Assembly: GCA_013396915.1 (NCBI GenBank)
Contig: VWZL01000312.1
Coordinates: 1-64,000 of the forward strand
Direction of reading: 5' to 3'
Length of the DNA: 64,000 bases
Origin: Stercorarius parasiticus
Lineage: Eukaryota; Chordata; Aves; Charadriiformes; Stercorariidae
Shown here piece after piece: positions 1-12,606 of this stretch (its first letter is position 1; each line of letters begins with the position of its first letter). Position numbers and translations under genes: made by a program. The notes below the pieces were generated by a model that did no database searches, was not told the DNA's origin, and worked only from the letters and a program-made list of their open reading frames with translations.

Positions 1-1
1 G

Positions 2-511
2 GGGTGTGACGCGGGACCGGCGGCTGCGTGACGCGGTGCGACGCGGGGGAGGCGCGGCAGGGCGCGTGCTACCCCCCCCGCCCCGGAGCCCCACGGGCCA
101 CACGCGGGTGTCACAGGGCCGACACCCCCCCGGGGGAGCCCCCCTCGGCCACCGCCGGGCTGCGGCGGGAAGGGGCCGCTGGAGGCCACCTGGTCCAAGC
201 CCTGGTCCAGCAGGGCCACCTTGGGCCCGTGGCCCAGAGCCGTGTCCAGGCCAGTTGAGTATCTCCAAGGACGGAGGTTCTACCCCCTCGCGGGACAGAC
301 GGGGCTTGGTCACCCCCAGAGTGACCTCCCCTGGTGGAGGCTGTGCCCGTTGCCGCTGGGCACCACGAGGCAGAGCTTGGCTCCATCCTCTGCCCCCATT
401 GTCACTGATGACATCATCCTCAGACTTCTCGGCTCCAGGCCTCAGCCTTGGCTCCCGGAGAGGTGCTCCATACCCTTCATCGCCTCCATGGGCTCCCTCC
501 AGCATGTCCAT
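2..511 (-). other. Unrecognised open frame running off the left edge
   Basis: Starting from the ATG at 511-509, the minus strand stays open for 170 codons to the window edge with no stop. The first ~45 codons read like protein (MDMLEGAHGGDEGYGAPL, then an acidic EKSEDD stretch). The rest is rich in Gly, Pro and Arg, as expected when very GC-rich DNA is translated. An in-frame TAG lies four codons upstream of the ATG. I recognise no domain. In the human order AMER1 should lie on this side of ASB12, but nothing here matches what I know of AMER1. A chance frame in a CpG-rich segment is the likeliest explanation, and a partial exon is possible. Confidence 0.15.
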
Positions 512-2044
512 GTCTCTCTTCTACGGGGCAGCCCAGAACTTCAGCACTTCTCCTTGTTGAATGTCAGGAGGGGCACCAAGGCCAGGCTTCAGGGCCGGGC
601 GTTAACGCGGGGTCCTGCACGTCCTGCCTCTGTCTCACTGTTTGGTGGCACCTGAGGACACATGGAGGCCAAGAGGTCACAGCATGTTGGGTTTTTAACA
701 ATTTGCCACACCAATAGAAATACGAGTGCCAGCATGGCTCGCTGGCCACATCCCGGGTCGGGTCCATGCTCCACCGGGCCAGCCGAGCCGGTGATTTTCA
801 GGGTCTTAAGGAAGTGTGTGGCCGTGGAGCCGAGTATTGCTCCTGTCCCTGCCACTGGCAGAGCTTCCCATGCCCCTTGTGGGTACAGCATCCCCCGATG
901 CAAACGGAGCCCTCACAGGGCAGAAATTCAAGGAAACGCCGCAAAAAACAAGGGAAAGAAGGGAGGAGCAGCTGGCCAGAGTCACTTGTTTAGGGTCATT
1001 CCTCCCAAAATCAGATTTTTTTAATCTTCCCTGGGCAGGGTGCCCCCAGCCCCACTGAGCCGGGGGGCTCCAGGGCAGACGGGTTATTTTGGGGAGATGC
1101 TGGCAGAAACCAGGCACAAGCCAACCTCGAGCCCTTCAGAGGAAGACCTTGTGCTGCTCTGGCCAGCTAGATATGGTCTGCATTTGTTGTCACTTTACAA
1201 AGTCCCCAAAAAATCAAGCTTCCCGGCACGTTGGAGCATTTCAGATTGAAGTCGTCAGGTTTCTAGCAGGGGTTTAGTGCCCCGACACAGCTAAACCACC
1301 ACGCCCCACCTAAACCAGCATGCCCCAATTTCAGAATCGCTGCTGTGGAGGTCAAGGGCACCCACGCTCCTGCTGCCCTGGCTCCTCCCGGCGTTAATCA
1401 CCTCCCCCCGAGAGGAGGCTGCTCCGGGCAGGCTGGGGAGGAGCGAGACCCATTCAATCCACCAGCCCCATTTCCCAGCCACCGCGTTGGCGTTCCCCAC
1501 AGAGCAATTCCCAGCGCATTGTCCAGGCTGATTCGAAGCCTTAATGCTCCCCTCGGGAGATGCTCCACAGCCTAATTAATAGATGCTGATTAATAGATGC
1601 CACAACATTTGAAAGAAGCCTATAAACAATGCAAGAAAGGCACCTGCGTTTTGCAGAGAGCAACCCTCGGAGCTCCCGAAGGCCACGAGCCTCTGCCCCG
1701 ACAGCGCTTGTGTTTGAGATGCGATTGGGGTGGGATGGACTGAACCGCAGGGGACACATTCTGCTGCTTCCCAAAAGTGGTCCAGAGCATCGCCGGCAGC
1801 CGTGCACCAGCATCCCTCAGCTCCTGGCTGTGGGAAGAGCCAGCAAGGCTCCTCCAGCCGCCACCAGTTGTCCCCATCACTGGTCAGGAGAGACGGAGGG
1901 ACCCGCTGAGGGCAGGATGCCCCGCTCCAGGCTCAGCCTGAAATTCCCCGGCTGCAGCGTTTCCCTCCATCCCTTCCAAATTATTCCAGCTGCACTGTCA
2001 GGCTCATCCAATTAAAGGATATTTCACCAAACGGGTCACAATAG
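512..2044. other. Noncoding flank, no gene recognised
   Basis: This is GC-rich sequence falling to moderate GC rightward. Several short open frames overlap on both strands and none resembles a known family or has convincing splice sites. A small direct repeat of ATTAATAGATGC is at 1575-1586 and 1589-1600. It should be the intergenic space beyond the 3' end of ASB12. Confidence 0.5.
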
Positions 2045-2074
2045 TTTAATAAGAATGGTAGTAACATTTTTAAT
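2045..2074 (-). terminator. Candidate poly(A) signals for ASB12
   Basis: On the minus strand there are two ATTAAA hexamers, at 2074-2069 and 2050-2045. They lie about 750 nt beyond the ASB12 stop codon, in an AT-rich patch. No canonical AATAAA was seen between the stop and this point on that strand. The implied 3' UTR is about 2045-2819. Transcript ends are inferred only. Confidence 0.3.
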
Positions 2075-2819
2075 TAAATAAAAAATAAACCCTGCCCAAT
2101 CACAAAAGACCCCTCGGCCATAACATGAACCACTTCTGAGGCGAGGAAGATGATGGTTAAAGGCAGAGCTGGGGTGAGGAAAGGAGAGTCTGTGGACTCT
2201 GGCCTCTGGATACACATCCCAGCCCCTGCGGGGCTTTGCACCCCCCTGTCCTGGGGGCCAGGAGTGGCCCGGGGACAGTGACTTGGTGGCCACAGGCTGG
2301 GCGTGCATGGCCAGGTGTTCTGGAGCCCTCGCCGGGCTGCCGAAGGGAGGAGGCACTTGGAAAGGGCTCCAGGAAAGAGGGTTTACAGGCAGCCGAGGCT
2401 GCGCTGTGGGGAAACCCGTGGGCATGAAGCCAGGTGGTGCTTCCATCCTTCCTGCACGTCCGGCGGGGAGGAGGCGAAAGCAGCCCTTGCTCCTTGCCCT
2501 CCGCACCTTTTCCCAGCCCCTTCTCCAACTGGCATCAATTAAAAGTGTAAAATCCTTCAGCAAGAAGGGCTTAAAGCCAAACCCAGCTACATCCGATCCT
2601 GCTCTACCATCACCCTGATGCGGAGCCACAGCCGAGTTCTCCTCTGTTTTCTCCCTTCCCATCTTTCCGCACGGGCACCACTTTTTGGAGACACCTCATA
2701 AGCAAAAATGACTTTGCGACCACAAATTGACAGTGGTTTCACAGCGCACAAATGTCAGAGCGGCTTTTAATTCGGGCACTGGGCGCGTGCTCGGGGCAGG
2801 TATCTCCGGCGGCAGATGG

Positions 2820-4706
2820 TCACGGCTGGTGTCGGAGGTAGTTCACCAGGACGGTCGGGATCTCCAGCTCGCCGAGGGCGTGCGGGCGACCAGCCTGCTT
2901 CAGGAGGCGTCTCATCACCAGCCGGGACTGAGACATCAAGGATTTGGGATGAGCTGTAGAAGGAGAGGGAGGAAAAATGAGATGGTCACCTTCAAGACAT
3001 ACAACCGCCTCCGACCCGGACGTTATCCTAAGCAAAGGGACAGCGATAGACCAAAATTCAACATCTTTACTAGGGTTTCACGGGAGCTGGGTGTACGGAG
3101 ATGAACTCTTCCACCATCATACGGAAAGAAGTGCAGTTTTTCTGGACGCAGGCAGTACAGCAGAGCCAAAGTTGAGCAGCAGAAAGGAGAGGAACGGCAA
3201 AAAGCAGCCTTTAACCCACCAGATTTCTATTAAGTGGAAAAACCAGGCTGCGGAAATCCCCGTGTGCTCCAGACCGGCACCGAGGGCCCTCATTGAGAGC
3301 AGCTTCTTTAGCAAGCGTCTGGAAATATCCATGAGAAGCAGACGCCGTTGATGAGTCCAAGAGGGAGACACCCATGTAAATGCACGTGGTGGCTGCGCCG
3401 AGTTGCACCCCAGGCCCAAACCAAGGCGGCCTGCCTCCAGCTGCAGCCAGCACTGGAAACTGGGCATGTTTGGTGGATGTTTACTAGAAGCAAGCCCTCC
3501 GGTGACACTCTCCCCCAAGTCCCAGCAATTTGTTTTAGGATTTTCCTGTGGTAACATGCATATCCAAGCCATCAGATTTAATCACTGGTGGTGGACATAT
3601 TCTCCATAACCTCGTGTTGTCCTTCTCTTGATGTGTTCGGTGTTGGAGACTTGTGTTTTTTGGCCTGCACGCAGCAATCACTGGGGGAGAGGGATGATTC
3701 GGAGATCAGAGCGAAATAGCGATAACATTGGAGAGTTTAAGACTAGAGAGACCCGCGCACTGCAGTGATGCTGCAGAGGGAGTCGAAGCTTGTAGGACTG
3801 CCTGGGTAAGGCTGTGGGGAAACAGAGGTAAAGGGAAGGGGAATCTGAAGCAACCTGCACCCAAGTGAGGACAATTAGTGCTCGTTTCCAGCCCCGGGGC
3901 CACACACACAAATTACCTCTCGCCTGCAGCAGCAGCTCCAGGCCCTCGCTGCGGGGTTGCGTCTCGCCCACCGTGAGGTTGGGCAAGTAGACGTTGGCTC
4001 CAAAGTCAATGAGCAGCTTGATGAAGTCGCTCCGGCAGCCGTGCCTCAGGCAGGTTTCCAGCAGAGTCTTGGGCTCCTTGATCTGGGCAATGACCCTCTC
4101 CTCCGTGCAGTTATAGTTGGGGTCGGCCCCGTAAAGCAACAGCGTCTTGAAGCACTCCAGATGCCCATACACGGCAGCAAGGTAGAGGGGACCAGAACAA
4201 GCCACCGAGTTGGCAGCCCACTCGGGCAGCCTGGCTTGAACATTGGTTTCCGCCCCATGGTCCAGGAGCTGCCGCAGGATGTCCACGTTGCCATCCCTGG
4301 CGGCGATGAGCAGTGGAGAGCAGTTGTTGTAGATGCTGCCAACGGGGCTGGCCCCCGCGTCCAGAAGGACCTTCACGCACTCCCGGTGGCCGTTGCTGAC
4401 CGCCATGAAGAGCGGGGTTTGAGCCTTCACGTCCAGGCTGTCGACCTCCGCCCCGTGGGCCAAGAGGACCTTCAGGCTCCTGACGCGGCCCCAGGTGGCG
4501 GCCAGGCGCAGGGGGGTGCTGGGTACCCCCCAGCCGCTCCTACGGTTGATGAACCTCTTGTACCTCTCTTGGGACAAGAGGTTATCGAGGGTTTGGTAAT
4601 TGTCCTCAGATACCGCTCGGTTCAGCTCCTCGCTTTCTCCGTTGTCTTCTTCATCTTCTCTGGGCTGGAGCATGGAGAACATTTTAGTGATATCCATTAG
4701 GCTCAT
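2820..4706 (-). CDS. ASB12: Ankyrin repeat and SOCS box protein 12
   Basis: This is a substrate adaptor of a Cullin-5/Elongin-BC E3 ubiquitin ligase. The two coding exons are 4706-3917 (ends after one base of a codon, donor G|GTAATT) and 2953-2820 (acceptor CTACAG). The join makes codon 264 and gives 307 aa, close to my recollection of ~309 aa for human ASB12. N-terminal MSLMDITKMFSMLQP, the RFINRRSGWGVP motif and the C terminus match ASB12 rather than ASB1. Five ankyrin-like repeats lie at about 63-92, 96-125, 129-158, 171-200 and 213-243. The SOCS box is about 268-307, with the BC-box-like SQSRLVMRRLL and the Cul5-box-like LEIPTVLVNYL. The ATG at 4706 has A at -3. A second in-frame Met (4697) is weaker because the MSL/MNL start is conserved. 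It lies downstream of MTMR8 on the same strand, as in human Xq11. The family role is established; the substrate is not evident from sequence. Confidence 0.96.
2954..3916 (-). other. ASB12: ASB12 intron 1
   Basis: This is a 963-nt phase-1 GT-AG intron between the ankyrin exon and the SOCS-box exon. A short (CA)n run sits immediately inside the donor (about 3900-3910). Open frames inside it (e.g. minus 3117-3572) show no known domain and are taken as chance. Confidence 0.85.
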
Positions 4707-4845
4707 TTTTTTTTTGTCTCTCTCCTGTGTACCGCTTTCATCGTAAAAGGCGAAGCCAAAGATCTACGAGACAACAAAAACATCACCACCACTGGGTTAG
4801 AACCAGCCCCATGACACCAACACCATCTTTTTATTATTATTTTTT

Positions 4846-4855
4846 TATATATATA
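4846..4855 (-). promoter_or_regulatory. Possible TATA box upstream of ASB12
   Basis: On the minus strand a TATATATAAA element lies about 140 nt upstream of the ASB12 start codon. Initiation ~30 nt downstream would give a 5' UTR of about 110 nt. The stretch is a simple (TA)n plus poly(A) and could be coincidental. An upstream noncoding exon cannot be excluded. Confidence 0.25.
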
Positions 4856-6460
4856 CACAATGTAAAAAATATTCTCCAAAAAAAAGGCGAATATTGGATT
4901 ATGATGCTGCTGACATGCTTATCGCTCTGACGCCGTGGCTGAGGAAATCCACACTGGTGAAGTCTGTGGGCCATCTCCCCTTAAAGTGGTGTGATCAAGA
5001 ACGTGCTGAGGTAATTGAATCTGGTGTTGCCGTTCAAACGCTGCACGGGGGAGCTCACAGGCTTTTATTTTATATTTTTAAATTCTTTAATGCTGTATGG
5101 CTCGCCCAGGGTGGGACTACTCATGGGATACCCACCCCTTGAGCTTGGGAAGGGTCCTGGGTGGCCACGGGCTCTCAGAGGGACTCCGCACCCCACTGCT
5201 GGATGAAGCCACCCCTTTTCCCAAAACCCGCAGAAGTCACCCCATCCAGCTGCTCGTTGCAGGAGCTGCTGAGTGAAGAGCACATTGGGAAATAGCAGGA
5301 ATCAACGCTGCTTCCGACTGGCCAAGGCTTCTGGGGGAAGCCTCACCAGCACCTGCTCTTCTAAGTATTTTGGGACCCACAGAAAACTCAGAGGAGTTGT
5401 AGTTTAGGAGCTGGCAGCATGGCAGGGCTTTTACACCCTGCCGCTTTTTAAAGGGATTGGATTTCAAAACAGGAGACGAAGTGAATGGGGAGGTGGCTGG
5501 ATTGATGAAGGACTTTGAGCATCGCCCTTCCCAAACCAACGTTGGCGTTGGAATTCAGCAGACCCTCTCCTCTCTCCTGCCCGCTCGAGCCCGAGGAGCG
5601 CGGCTGCAAGAAGGACCTGGGGTTTTTCTAGGGGGGGGCACGGGGTGGTGGGAGGAAGGCGAGGGGACCCTGAGCTGGTCACACCGGAGCCGGGACTGAG
5701 CCCCAACAGGTTTGGGAGTGCTCGGTGCAGGATCTGGCCTCGCCTTGGCCAAACGGCAGCAGGGCGCGGAATGCGATGGCCCAACAGGGAAGGGCAGAGG
5801 AATTTCTCGCCCTGTCGCATCTCGGATTTCCTCGGGGAGAGGCGGCAGCAGCAGAGCTGGGTCTGCCCCAGCAGTTCCCGCAGTCCTCCCTTGGAGGAGG
5901 CAAGGAGCTGCACCGAGCAATTAGCCTCTTTCTGCAAATGAGCCCGAGGGTAATGAGGCAGCCACGGGAGGCTCGTCCCACATCCGTCTCGTGCAAGCGC
6001 GGAGGAACCCCCCGCGCGAGGCCACCGCCGCGTCTCGGTTAAGTAGGGCAAGTCTGACGGCAGCGAGTGAGGGCAGAGCTCTGCTGCGCTTCCACCTGTT
6101 CCACTGACCCGGAGAGTTTGTATAGAAATACGTGAAATTCTAACATTGCTGTGATTCATTAGACACGCTGATAACGAGCTCTAGAGCTTTGGAGACCCCA
6201 CACCTCCGTGGCCAACGGGGTGGGGGGGTTATTGCAGATTGGATTCAAAAAGAAGGCCTAGTTATATTCCCAAGGGAAATGGTCTGGAAAAGTGAAAAAC
6301 CAGCTGTAACATTCCCGAACACATAAATAAGCATCTCCAAAGGTTACTTTGGCAGCGTAAGCACTCACACGGGGAACTCACTGATGTTCCTCAGCCAGAA
6401 GAGCCCAAACCAGCGCTGTCACCTCTGGAGCTGGAAGAAGCCGTGCATAGAACCAGAGAA
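4856..6460. other. Intergenic, no gene recognised
   Basis: This is the sequence between ASB12 and the next upstream repeat. The segment ~5560-6040 is GC-rich and carries overlapping open frames on both strands (e.g. minus 5464-6159). They are Ser/Pro/Arg-rich with no recognisable domain, so I treat them as composition artefacts. Confidence 0.5.
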
Positions 6461-6558
6461 TTACAGAATCACAGAATAGTTTGGGTTGGAGGGGGCCTTT
6501 AAAGGTCATCTCGTTCCAACCCCCCTGCAATAAGCAGGGACATCGTCAACAGGATCGT
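6461..6558 (-). mobile_element. CR1 LINE 3' fragment
   Basis: The plus strand reads ACAGAATCACAGAATAG, then TTTGGGTTGGA, then TTCCAACCCCCCTGC. This is the reverse complement of the conserved CR1 3' end with its ATTCTGTG-type tail. It is truncated at the 5' side, as most avian CR1 copies are, with no ORF remaining. The outer limit near 6558 is approximate. Confidence 0.85.
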
Positions 6559-9500
6559 CTAGATCTGCATCTGCAGACACCCCCCAAAAAAGAGGCGGTG
6601 AGGGGAGCCAGAGGTGACAGAACACACTGACGCTTTTACAACTGGTTGCCCAGTTACCTCCAATGGCCCGGCGCTGCCTGGGCACCATTCTGCTGCCGCC
6701 TTACCTTGGGAGGCAGGGGACGCTCACAGCCAGGGCGGTCCCATGGCGAGTTCTTCCTCGGTTTAAACCCCAAAAAAAAAAGGAGAGAAAGAGCGAGGCT
6801 CTTGCCGTGCCGGGGATGGCCGTCCGCTCTGCGCGACCGCAACGACGCAGGCTGTCAAGCTCACAGCTGAAATACCACCACGGGGAGAAGGTCCGGGGCA
6901 CTGGGGCTAATTTTAGCCCCTGAGGGGTTTTATCTTACCACTTCCATTCTTGGAGAGTTCCCCCTGGGTAAATATAGAGAGGGGCAGCGAGGCGGGGGGA
7001 GGCTGGGACAGGTGCCGGAGGCTGCTCGACCCATCTGAGCAGCCGAAAAGTGTTTGTTTTACCCTTTCCTTGCAGAATTCGCAGGCCACCAGGCGATTCC
7101 TGTTCCCTGCCAGGGCAGCATGTTCCCTGCCGCAGCACCAGCCTCTACCCCTACGTTATCCCAGTTGCTGCCAGTCACCCAAATGGATTCCCTCTTAACC
7201 CCTCTCCCCCCGGCCTTTCCCACTTCCAGAGCAACACAAACGACCCTTCGCAACACCCAGGATTGTTTATTGAACACAAGAAGGACAAAAGGCACCGAAG
7301 AGGGTCCTGATTTCTCGCCCGAGCTGCTCCTTCGCCCCCCAGAACAAACCACTTTTTCGCCTTCATAAAATTAAGCAGCACATCGCAAGGCAGAAAACTT
7401 TACAGGAGCAAACAAACCAAGCGGGGAGCAGCGTTTGGGCTCTTATCAAGAGCTGTCAGCCGGTAAGTGTAATGGTATTTTATCCAGTTCCCCTTAAACC
7501 TTTTCCAAACTTTCTGGCGGTGGAGCAGGAACGGTCTGAGAGTTCTGAGGCAGCGTTATCAGCGGTACCAGATAACGAGAGGGCAACCAAATTATCCAGC
7601 AGAAAAATCTCCGCTGACGCAAGAAGTAAAATCAGGGGCTCCGCAAAACGTGTACGACGTCCCTGCCGTCACCACCGCGCTCAGTTTGTAGCCGCACTGG
7701 GAAAAGCAGAGAGCAGGAAAATGTTCCATATTGACAGGTTTTAGACTTTTGGCTTCCTCGTAGTCCGGCTCTCTCCAAAGTCACTCAAAAATACATTGTC
7801 GCTTCAAAAAGGTCAGTTTCCCCAAAGTCAACCCTTGGAATGGAATTATCGAGTAGGAGAATGATAAACATCGGAGCAAAAGCGGGGAGTTCAGGGTTTA
7901 TTAAGGGTCAAGAAGCTGCAACCACAACGGGGATGCTGCAGTCGGAAAATCCAAGGCTAGCTGGAAACCCCTGCAACAGAACGCAGAAATAAAAGCAGCA
8001 ATTAAAAAGCCAGTGTATTATAATGTGAAAAAAAGGGGATAAAGACAACAAAATGAATACATGTTAGAAAACATGAGAGATAGGAAACTGTAAGGGAACT
8101 TAGAGATGAAAGGAAAATCCTTGAATGGAAAATTTAATGATAAACTGCATATTCTTTTGTTGTTGCTGCTGCTGTTTAGTTGTTAACCAAGAAAAGTAAT
8201 CTTAGATACAAGAGCAGCTCTTTGGTAAGGAACAGAGATTAAACCGAATACTAACGAAGCAAAAAATACAAGGCACTCGCCGATAAATCCCACCCTCAGC
8301 TGGGAGAACACAAACTGGCACGCTCCTTGTGCTCCCTTACCAGCCAGAGAGACAGGTTAAACAGCATCCTGCCCGAGTATTTAAGTTGTCAGATTGAGAT
8401 AAACCCCAACCGGGAGCCCAGGGAGACGTGGCCGATAAGCCTGACCCATTTTGGATAAACTTCCCAACGCTTCCCACCCCGGGGAAGGCTGAGGAGTCGG
8501 GGGGAGCCTTCACCTTGTCCCCAGCGGGCTGTCCCCGAGCCGCCGGCCGACCCGACACCGGCTGCTGGCAAAGCCACTCCTTCATCAGCTCGCCATTAAC
8601 CCGAGAAGAACTAAAGGGCAGAAGTATATTTAATGCCAATCAAGAAGGTCTTTTGGGGAAGGTAAATCCTGTCCAACGAAGTTGCTTCCGTTAAAGAGAT
8701 TACAGTTATTAATGCAGCCGAAAGGAGGTAATGAGCTTTCTCATTTAACACCACTAAGCATTCCGATTTAGAAGTTTAGCACTAAGCAGTACCAAATAAA
8801 TCATTTTGAAGGGATTGAGGATTTATTAACAGTCCTTAAGGTCGGAGACGCAGTTATTGCGTGGGGCTACTTCTCGAGTCCTGCCTCTGAACTATAGATC
8901 ACTGCCAAGCCCCAGCAAAAAGCCTCTGAACTTGGGAGTTTCCCTCCGAGCCGATCAAAACGTCTGCTGGAAGCTTTCCGGCGCTGACACCGGCCCGTTC
9001 CGCCGCTCCTCACCGCCCAGCGCCGAGCTGGCTCCAGCAGCACCGGGATTCAGATATTCCCCATGAGAGCGCACAGATGCCTGCAGACCATCCCTTGCCT
9101 TCACCGCATGCACTCCCATAGCAGCAGCTCCCAGGGCCCCTTCTTGGGCACCTCACAGTTCGACGGGTGCATTAACACACAAAATATGTAGTTAGAGCCG
9201 AATAAGGAATCCGGCAATTGTTTCTTCTTCATGAGCTGTAATTTCTAGAGGAATTTCGGCAGCGTTGCAGGTTGTCTCCCTGCTTCCACCACCTCCCTTT
9301 GCTTTTAGCTGGGAGGATGCGCTGGAGCCAGCAGCTGTAAACTGCTGCGAGATCTTCGTTAAGGACCTGAAATATAGAACCCAAAGTCAGCACGTGCCTG
9401 CTCTTCGTTACGTGAGTTATCTCTGTGACACTGATCACTCACATAAATCTGCCCCTTTGCTCTTCTAAACGTGCTCCAGGGCTGGCAACACTTACGAGTT

Positions 9501-12500
9501 ATTCCTGGGAGAACAAAGGGGTCTTCTCTGCTTTTATTTTACAATACTAAAACGTGCTGGTTTTCATTCCAAAGCTTTGAGGAGGAAGTAAAACTCCAAC
9601 AATCAGCTCCGAGTCATGTCATCCCTTTGCCCTGAGATCACAAACCATATATTCAGTAAGTGAAGGGGTTTTTTTATTATTCAGAATATCAGGCAGTAAG
9701 AGCCAGCATGGAAGAACCATCTGCTCTCAGAGGATTCTCCAACAGCAGGAAAGGCTGCGACAACCACCTTCAGAAACAGAATTTCTGCTCCGTGTGAATT
9801 GCCAGATTTACCCCAAACGCTTTCTGAAGCCACACATACACACTGGATCACTGCACAACAAAAATCATTGCTTTCAACACATTACTGGTCATCCACAACA
9901 AAACCCCAAACCCAATTAAAAAAAAAAAAAAAAGGAAAAGGCTCAAGTTCTGAACTGCTGTATGAAGGGACATGGATAGGGCAAGACACAAAAATTGGAC
10001 CAGATTTCCTTAAAGTGGCAAATGGACCCCCCGTATCTTTATCCTCTCCCTAGTTTCCCCTTGGTCAGGTGAGATCTGTAGAAGCCTGTGTTGCTTTGGT
10101 GCCGTTGGGTGCCTCACCAGGGCGGGGGCTGCCCGTGGCTGCTGTACAAAACCCCCAACACTTGGAGCAGACTCACGTTTTGGAGAGTTGAGTCGGGCTC
10201 GGCCTTTGGTGGGTGCATCCGTCTGGCTCCCGCTGCGTTCACCTGCCAAGCGACGGGCCAAGAGCAGCCCCTGCTCATTCCGCACATACATAGGTGGGGG
10301 GTTGGGGGGGAGTTTTGCAAGGGGGATTACGTATATATTTTTGTTTTATTGGTTCCTACTCACACTGGTTTCTTGCTCCTCTCCCACAGCTGAGCAGGCT
10401 CCGAGATCTGTTCTCTGTTGAGAGAGGAGGAAAAAAAAAAAAATTAAAAAAATTAGGTTCAGTAAGTAGCATTCTTCCCCAAAACGTCTGCAGCAGGGCC
10501 ACGGGGAGCAGGGCTCTGCTCTCACCTACAGAAGGGTCATTGCTCCTAAGGCCGCTGGGGTCTGNGTCCCCCCCCCCCAGCCCCGTCCCCTCTGCTCCCC
10601 TCCAGTGCAAGAAAATACAAGTTACAGGAGAACACCTGAATTCAGAAGCTGATTGCATGCAAGAGAAATTACAATTAACACACATTCTGCCTATTGTTAA
10701 AGAAACATTCTTCAGGAGGAAAACATCACTTTATTTTGGGATTTGAACTTGGGAGGACCTGCAGCAGCCCCCCACGCCGCCTCACCTGCGCAGCCCCAGC
10801 CAAGGACGCAGGGCATCCCCCTCCCGTTCCTGCGCCGTGAGGGCGACGAGAGCATCTCACGCCCTTGCCTGCATAAACAGATTAAAAAAAAAAATGCTCT
10901 TTCTGCTTCTAGTCTGGGCTGGATTTTTGGTTTGGGGTTTGTTTGTTTTTTTTTTCTTTTAAAAGTCATCAACCCAAATATCTGTATTCTGCCTTCAATA
11001 TCAGAGGAGTTTCTCCACTTTACATACGCACCTGAAGCCTTAACACCAAGGTCTCTCTAGCAAATCATCACCGGCATCTTTAACTGCTGGGTAACTGAAC
11101 ATAAAACTCGAGTACAAAGTTATATTACTACCAAAAAAAAAAAAATTAAGTACTATTGCTCTACTGCAACAAAGAATGCAGCGATGCAGAATGGAAATTA
11201 ATCAACATTTTTAAGGTATTCTTAGCACACGTGACTCCGAGCCTCAAGAATAACGCAGCTCAACTAACTGCTTTTTCTACCTGAACGTAGAACGGCAGAC
11301 TTGACCTTCAAACAGTCATTTTTCAGCACATACCTCCAATTAAGTTTATCGATTGCTACTTTTACTCGGCATAAGGTATTTCCTGAAAGCTGTTAAAAAC
11401 CCAAGGCTTTAGCAATCCTCCTACGGCGACTTGAAATGGAACCTGCTCCCTCAAAGCCGAAGGGAGCTGCAACAGGGAAGTTTTAAGTCGTCCTCAGCAA
11501 AGATGCTGTCGAACAGACGGCAAGTTCTCCCCAAATGCACATTACAGCTTTTTCAATTCTAGTCAGTGTTCATGCTAATAATCCAATTAAATGCAAGGCA
11601 AGTCTAATTTAGGTAAATGAAGGATTTCACTGCCAATATTAAGAACATTTAAAATTAGCAAGGAGGAAAAAAAGGCTTTGAAACATCTGGGGACTGAGTA
11701 TACCCAAGCGTCAGGTGTATTTTTTGCTTTAATGCATAGAGAAGAAATACCTGTTTTAAGGATGCACAAGGCAGTGGAAGATATTCATCAGTAACAGGTT
11801 TTGGTCTATTCCTTGCGTTCAGTCTCACCCCCCCGACTGACGATGGGTAGTTCAGGGCTGTTGGTGTTTAGGATTAAAGGTCGAAGGGTCCAGCGCTGAA
11901 CTGGCCTGAGAAAAACAGTTCCTCAGTCCCTCTTGCTGACCTGCAAGTCACATCCCTGTCACCCAGTTCCCCCACGGAGTACTAAAAACCTCCCAACGCT
12001 TATTTTAAAATTCATTACTAAAACCACCCACGTTGCTTTGCCAGGCAGAGATTTAAACCATTTACGTGAATTTAGCAATCCAAACAGCATCCTGAAGCAC
12101 TTTGTAAAGCTTTATAAATGTCAAATTAACTCCTATCACCTAATTTCTCTCTACTTTGCAGATCTAGGTTTAATTGTAGGATTTGACTGCTACCACACAG
12201 CTGTAAGTTATTAAAGCACCGATTCCAGTCTTGGTTATAAACACAAGGTGAGTTTTGCACCTGGAATCTCCCCCCCTTCCTTGAGCCTTCTCCCACTTCC
12301 CCTTCTGTCTGCACTCAAACACCCCCCCACCTTGACTCGCTACTGAAATTATGATTAAAAAGAGCCGAGTAAAAGAGCATTTTTAAATATCCCTCAAATC
12401 CATGGCAAGGTATAGACAGCTTTCCAGGAAGAAGAAAACATTGAAGTAGTATTCGGTTTTAATATATAAAATTAAAAAAAAAAATCAGAGGGTAACCAAA

Positions 12501-12536
12501 TGTACAGAAGATACCAAGATTTAACACAGCTTCATT
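6559..12536. other. Intergenic, no gene recognised
   Basis: Long noncoding stretch between ASB12 and the putative MTMR8 3' UTR. It holds homopolymer runs (A near 9918-9933, C near 10569-10579, T near 10946) and one ambiguous base at 10565. No open frame has domain similarity or a paired splice site that I can support. A distal promoter or noncoding first exon of ASB12 could lie here unseen. Confidence 0.5.
10565..10579. other. Ambiguous base (N) beside a C homopolymer
   Basis: Position 10565 is N and is followed by GTCCC and a long C run. It probably marks a sequencing or assembly uncertainty at a homopolymer, so any frame read across it is unreliable. Confidence 0.9.
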
Positions 12537-12606
12537 AGGGTTTTTTGGTTGGTTTTTTGTTTTTTGTGTTTTTGTTTTGTTTTGGTTTTGTTTTTGTTTT
12601 TTTTTA
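12537..12606. repeat. T/G-only low-complexity tract
   Basis: About 70 nt composed only of T and G on the plus strand (A/C-only on the minus). It consists of irregular T-run plus G units such as GGTTTTG. This is simple or low-complexity sequence; the A/C-rich strand could be the decayed tail of a repeat. Confidence 0.8.

Noticed and set aside
2036..2662. 208-codon minus-strand frame downstream of ASB12
   Set aside because: It has no domain, is Pro/Ser/Arg-rich in GC-rich DNA, and overlaps open frames in other phases. It lies in the likely ASB12 3' UTR.
3957..4700. 247-codon plus-strand frame opposite ASB12 exon 1
   Set aside because: It is an exact antisense shadow of the ankyrin-repeat coding exon.
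2820..4706. Assignment of the ankyrin/SOCS gene to ASB1
   Set aside because: The N terminus (MSLMDITK), the RFINRRSGWGVP motif and the short SOCS end match ASB12; ASB1 starts and ends differently.
5464..6159. 231-codon minus-strand frame
   Set aside because: It is a GC-rich patch with open frames on both strands and no recognisable family or splice context.
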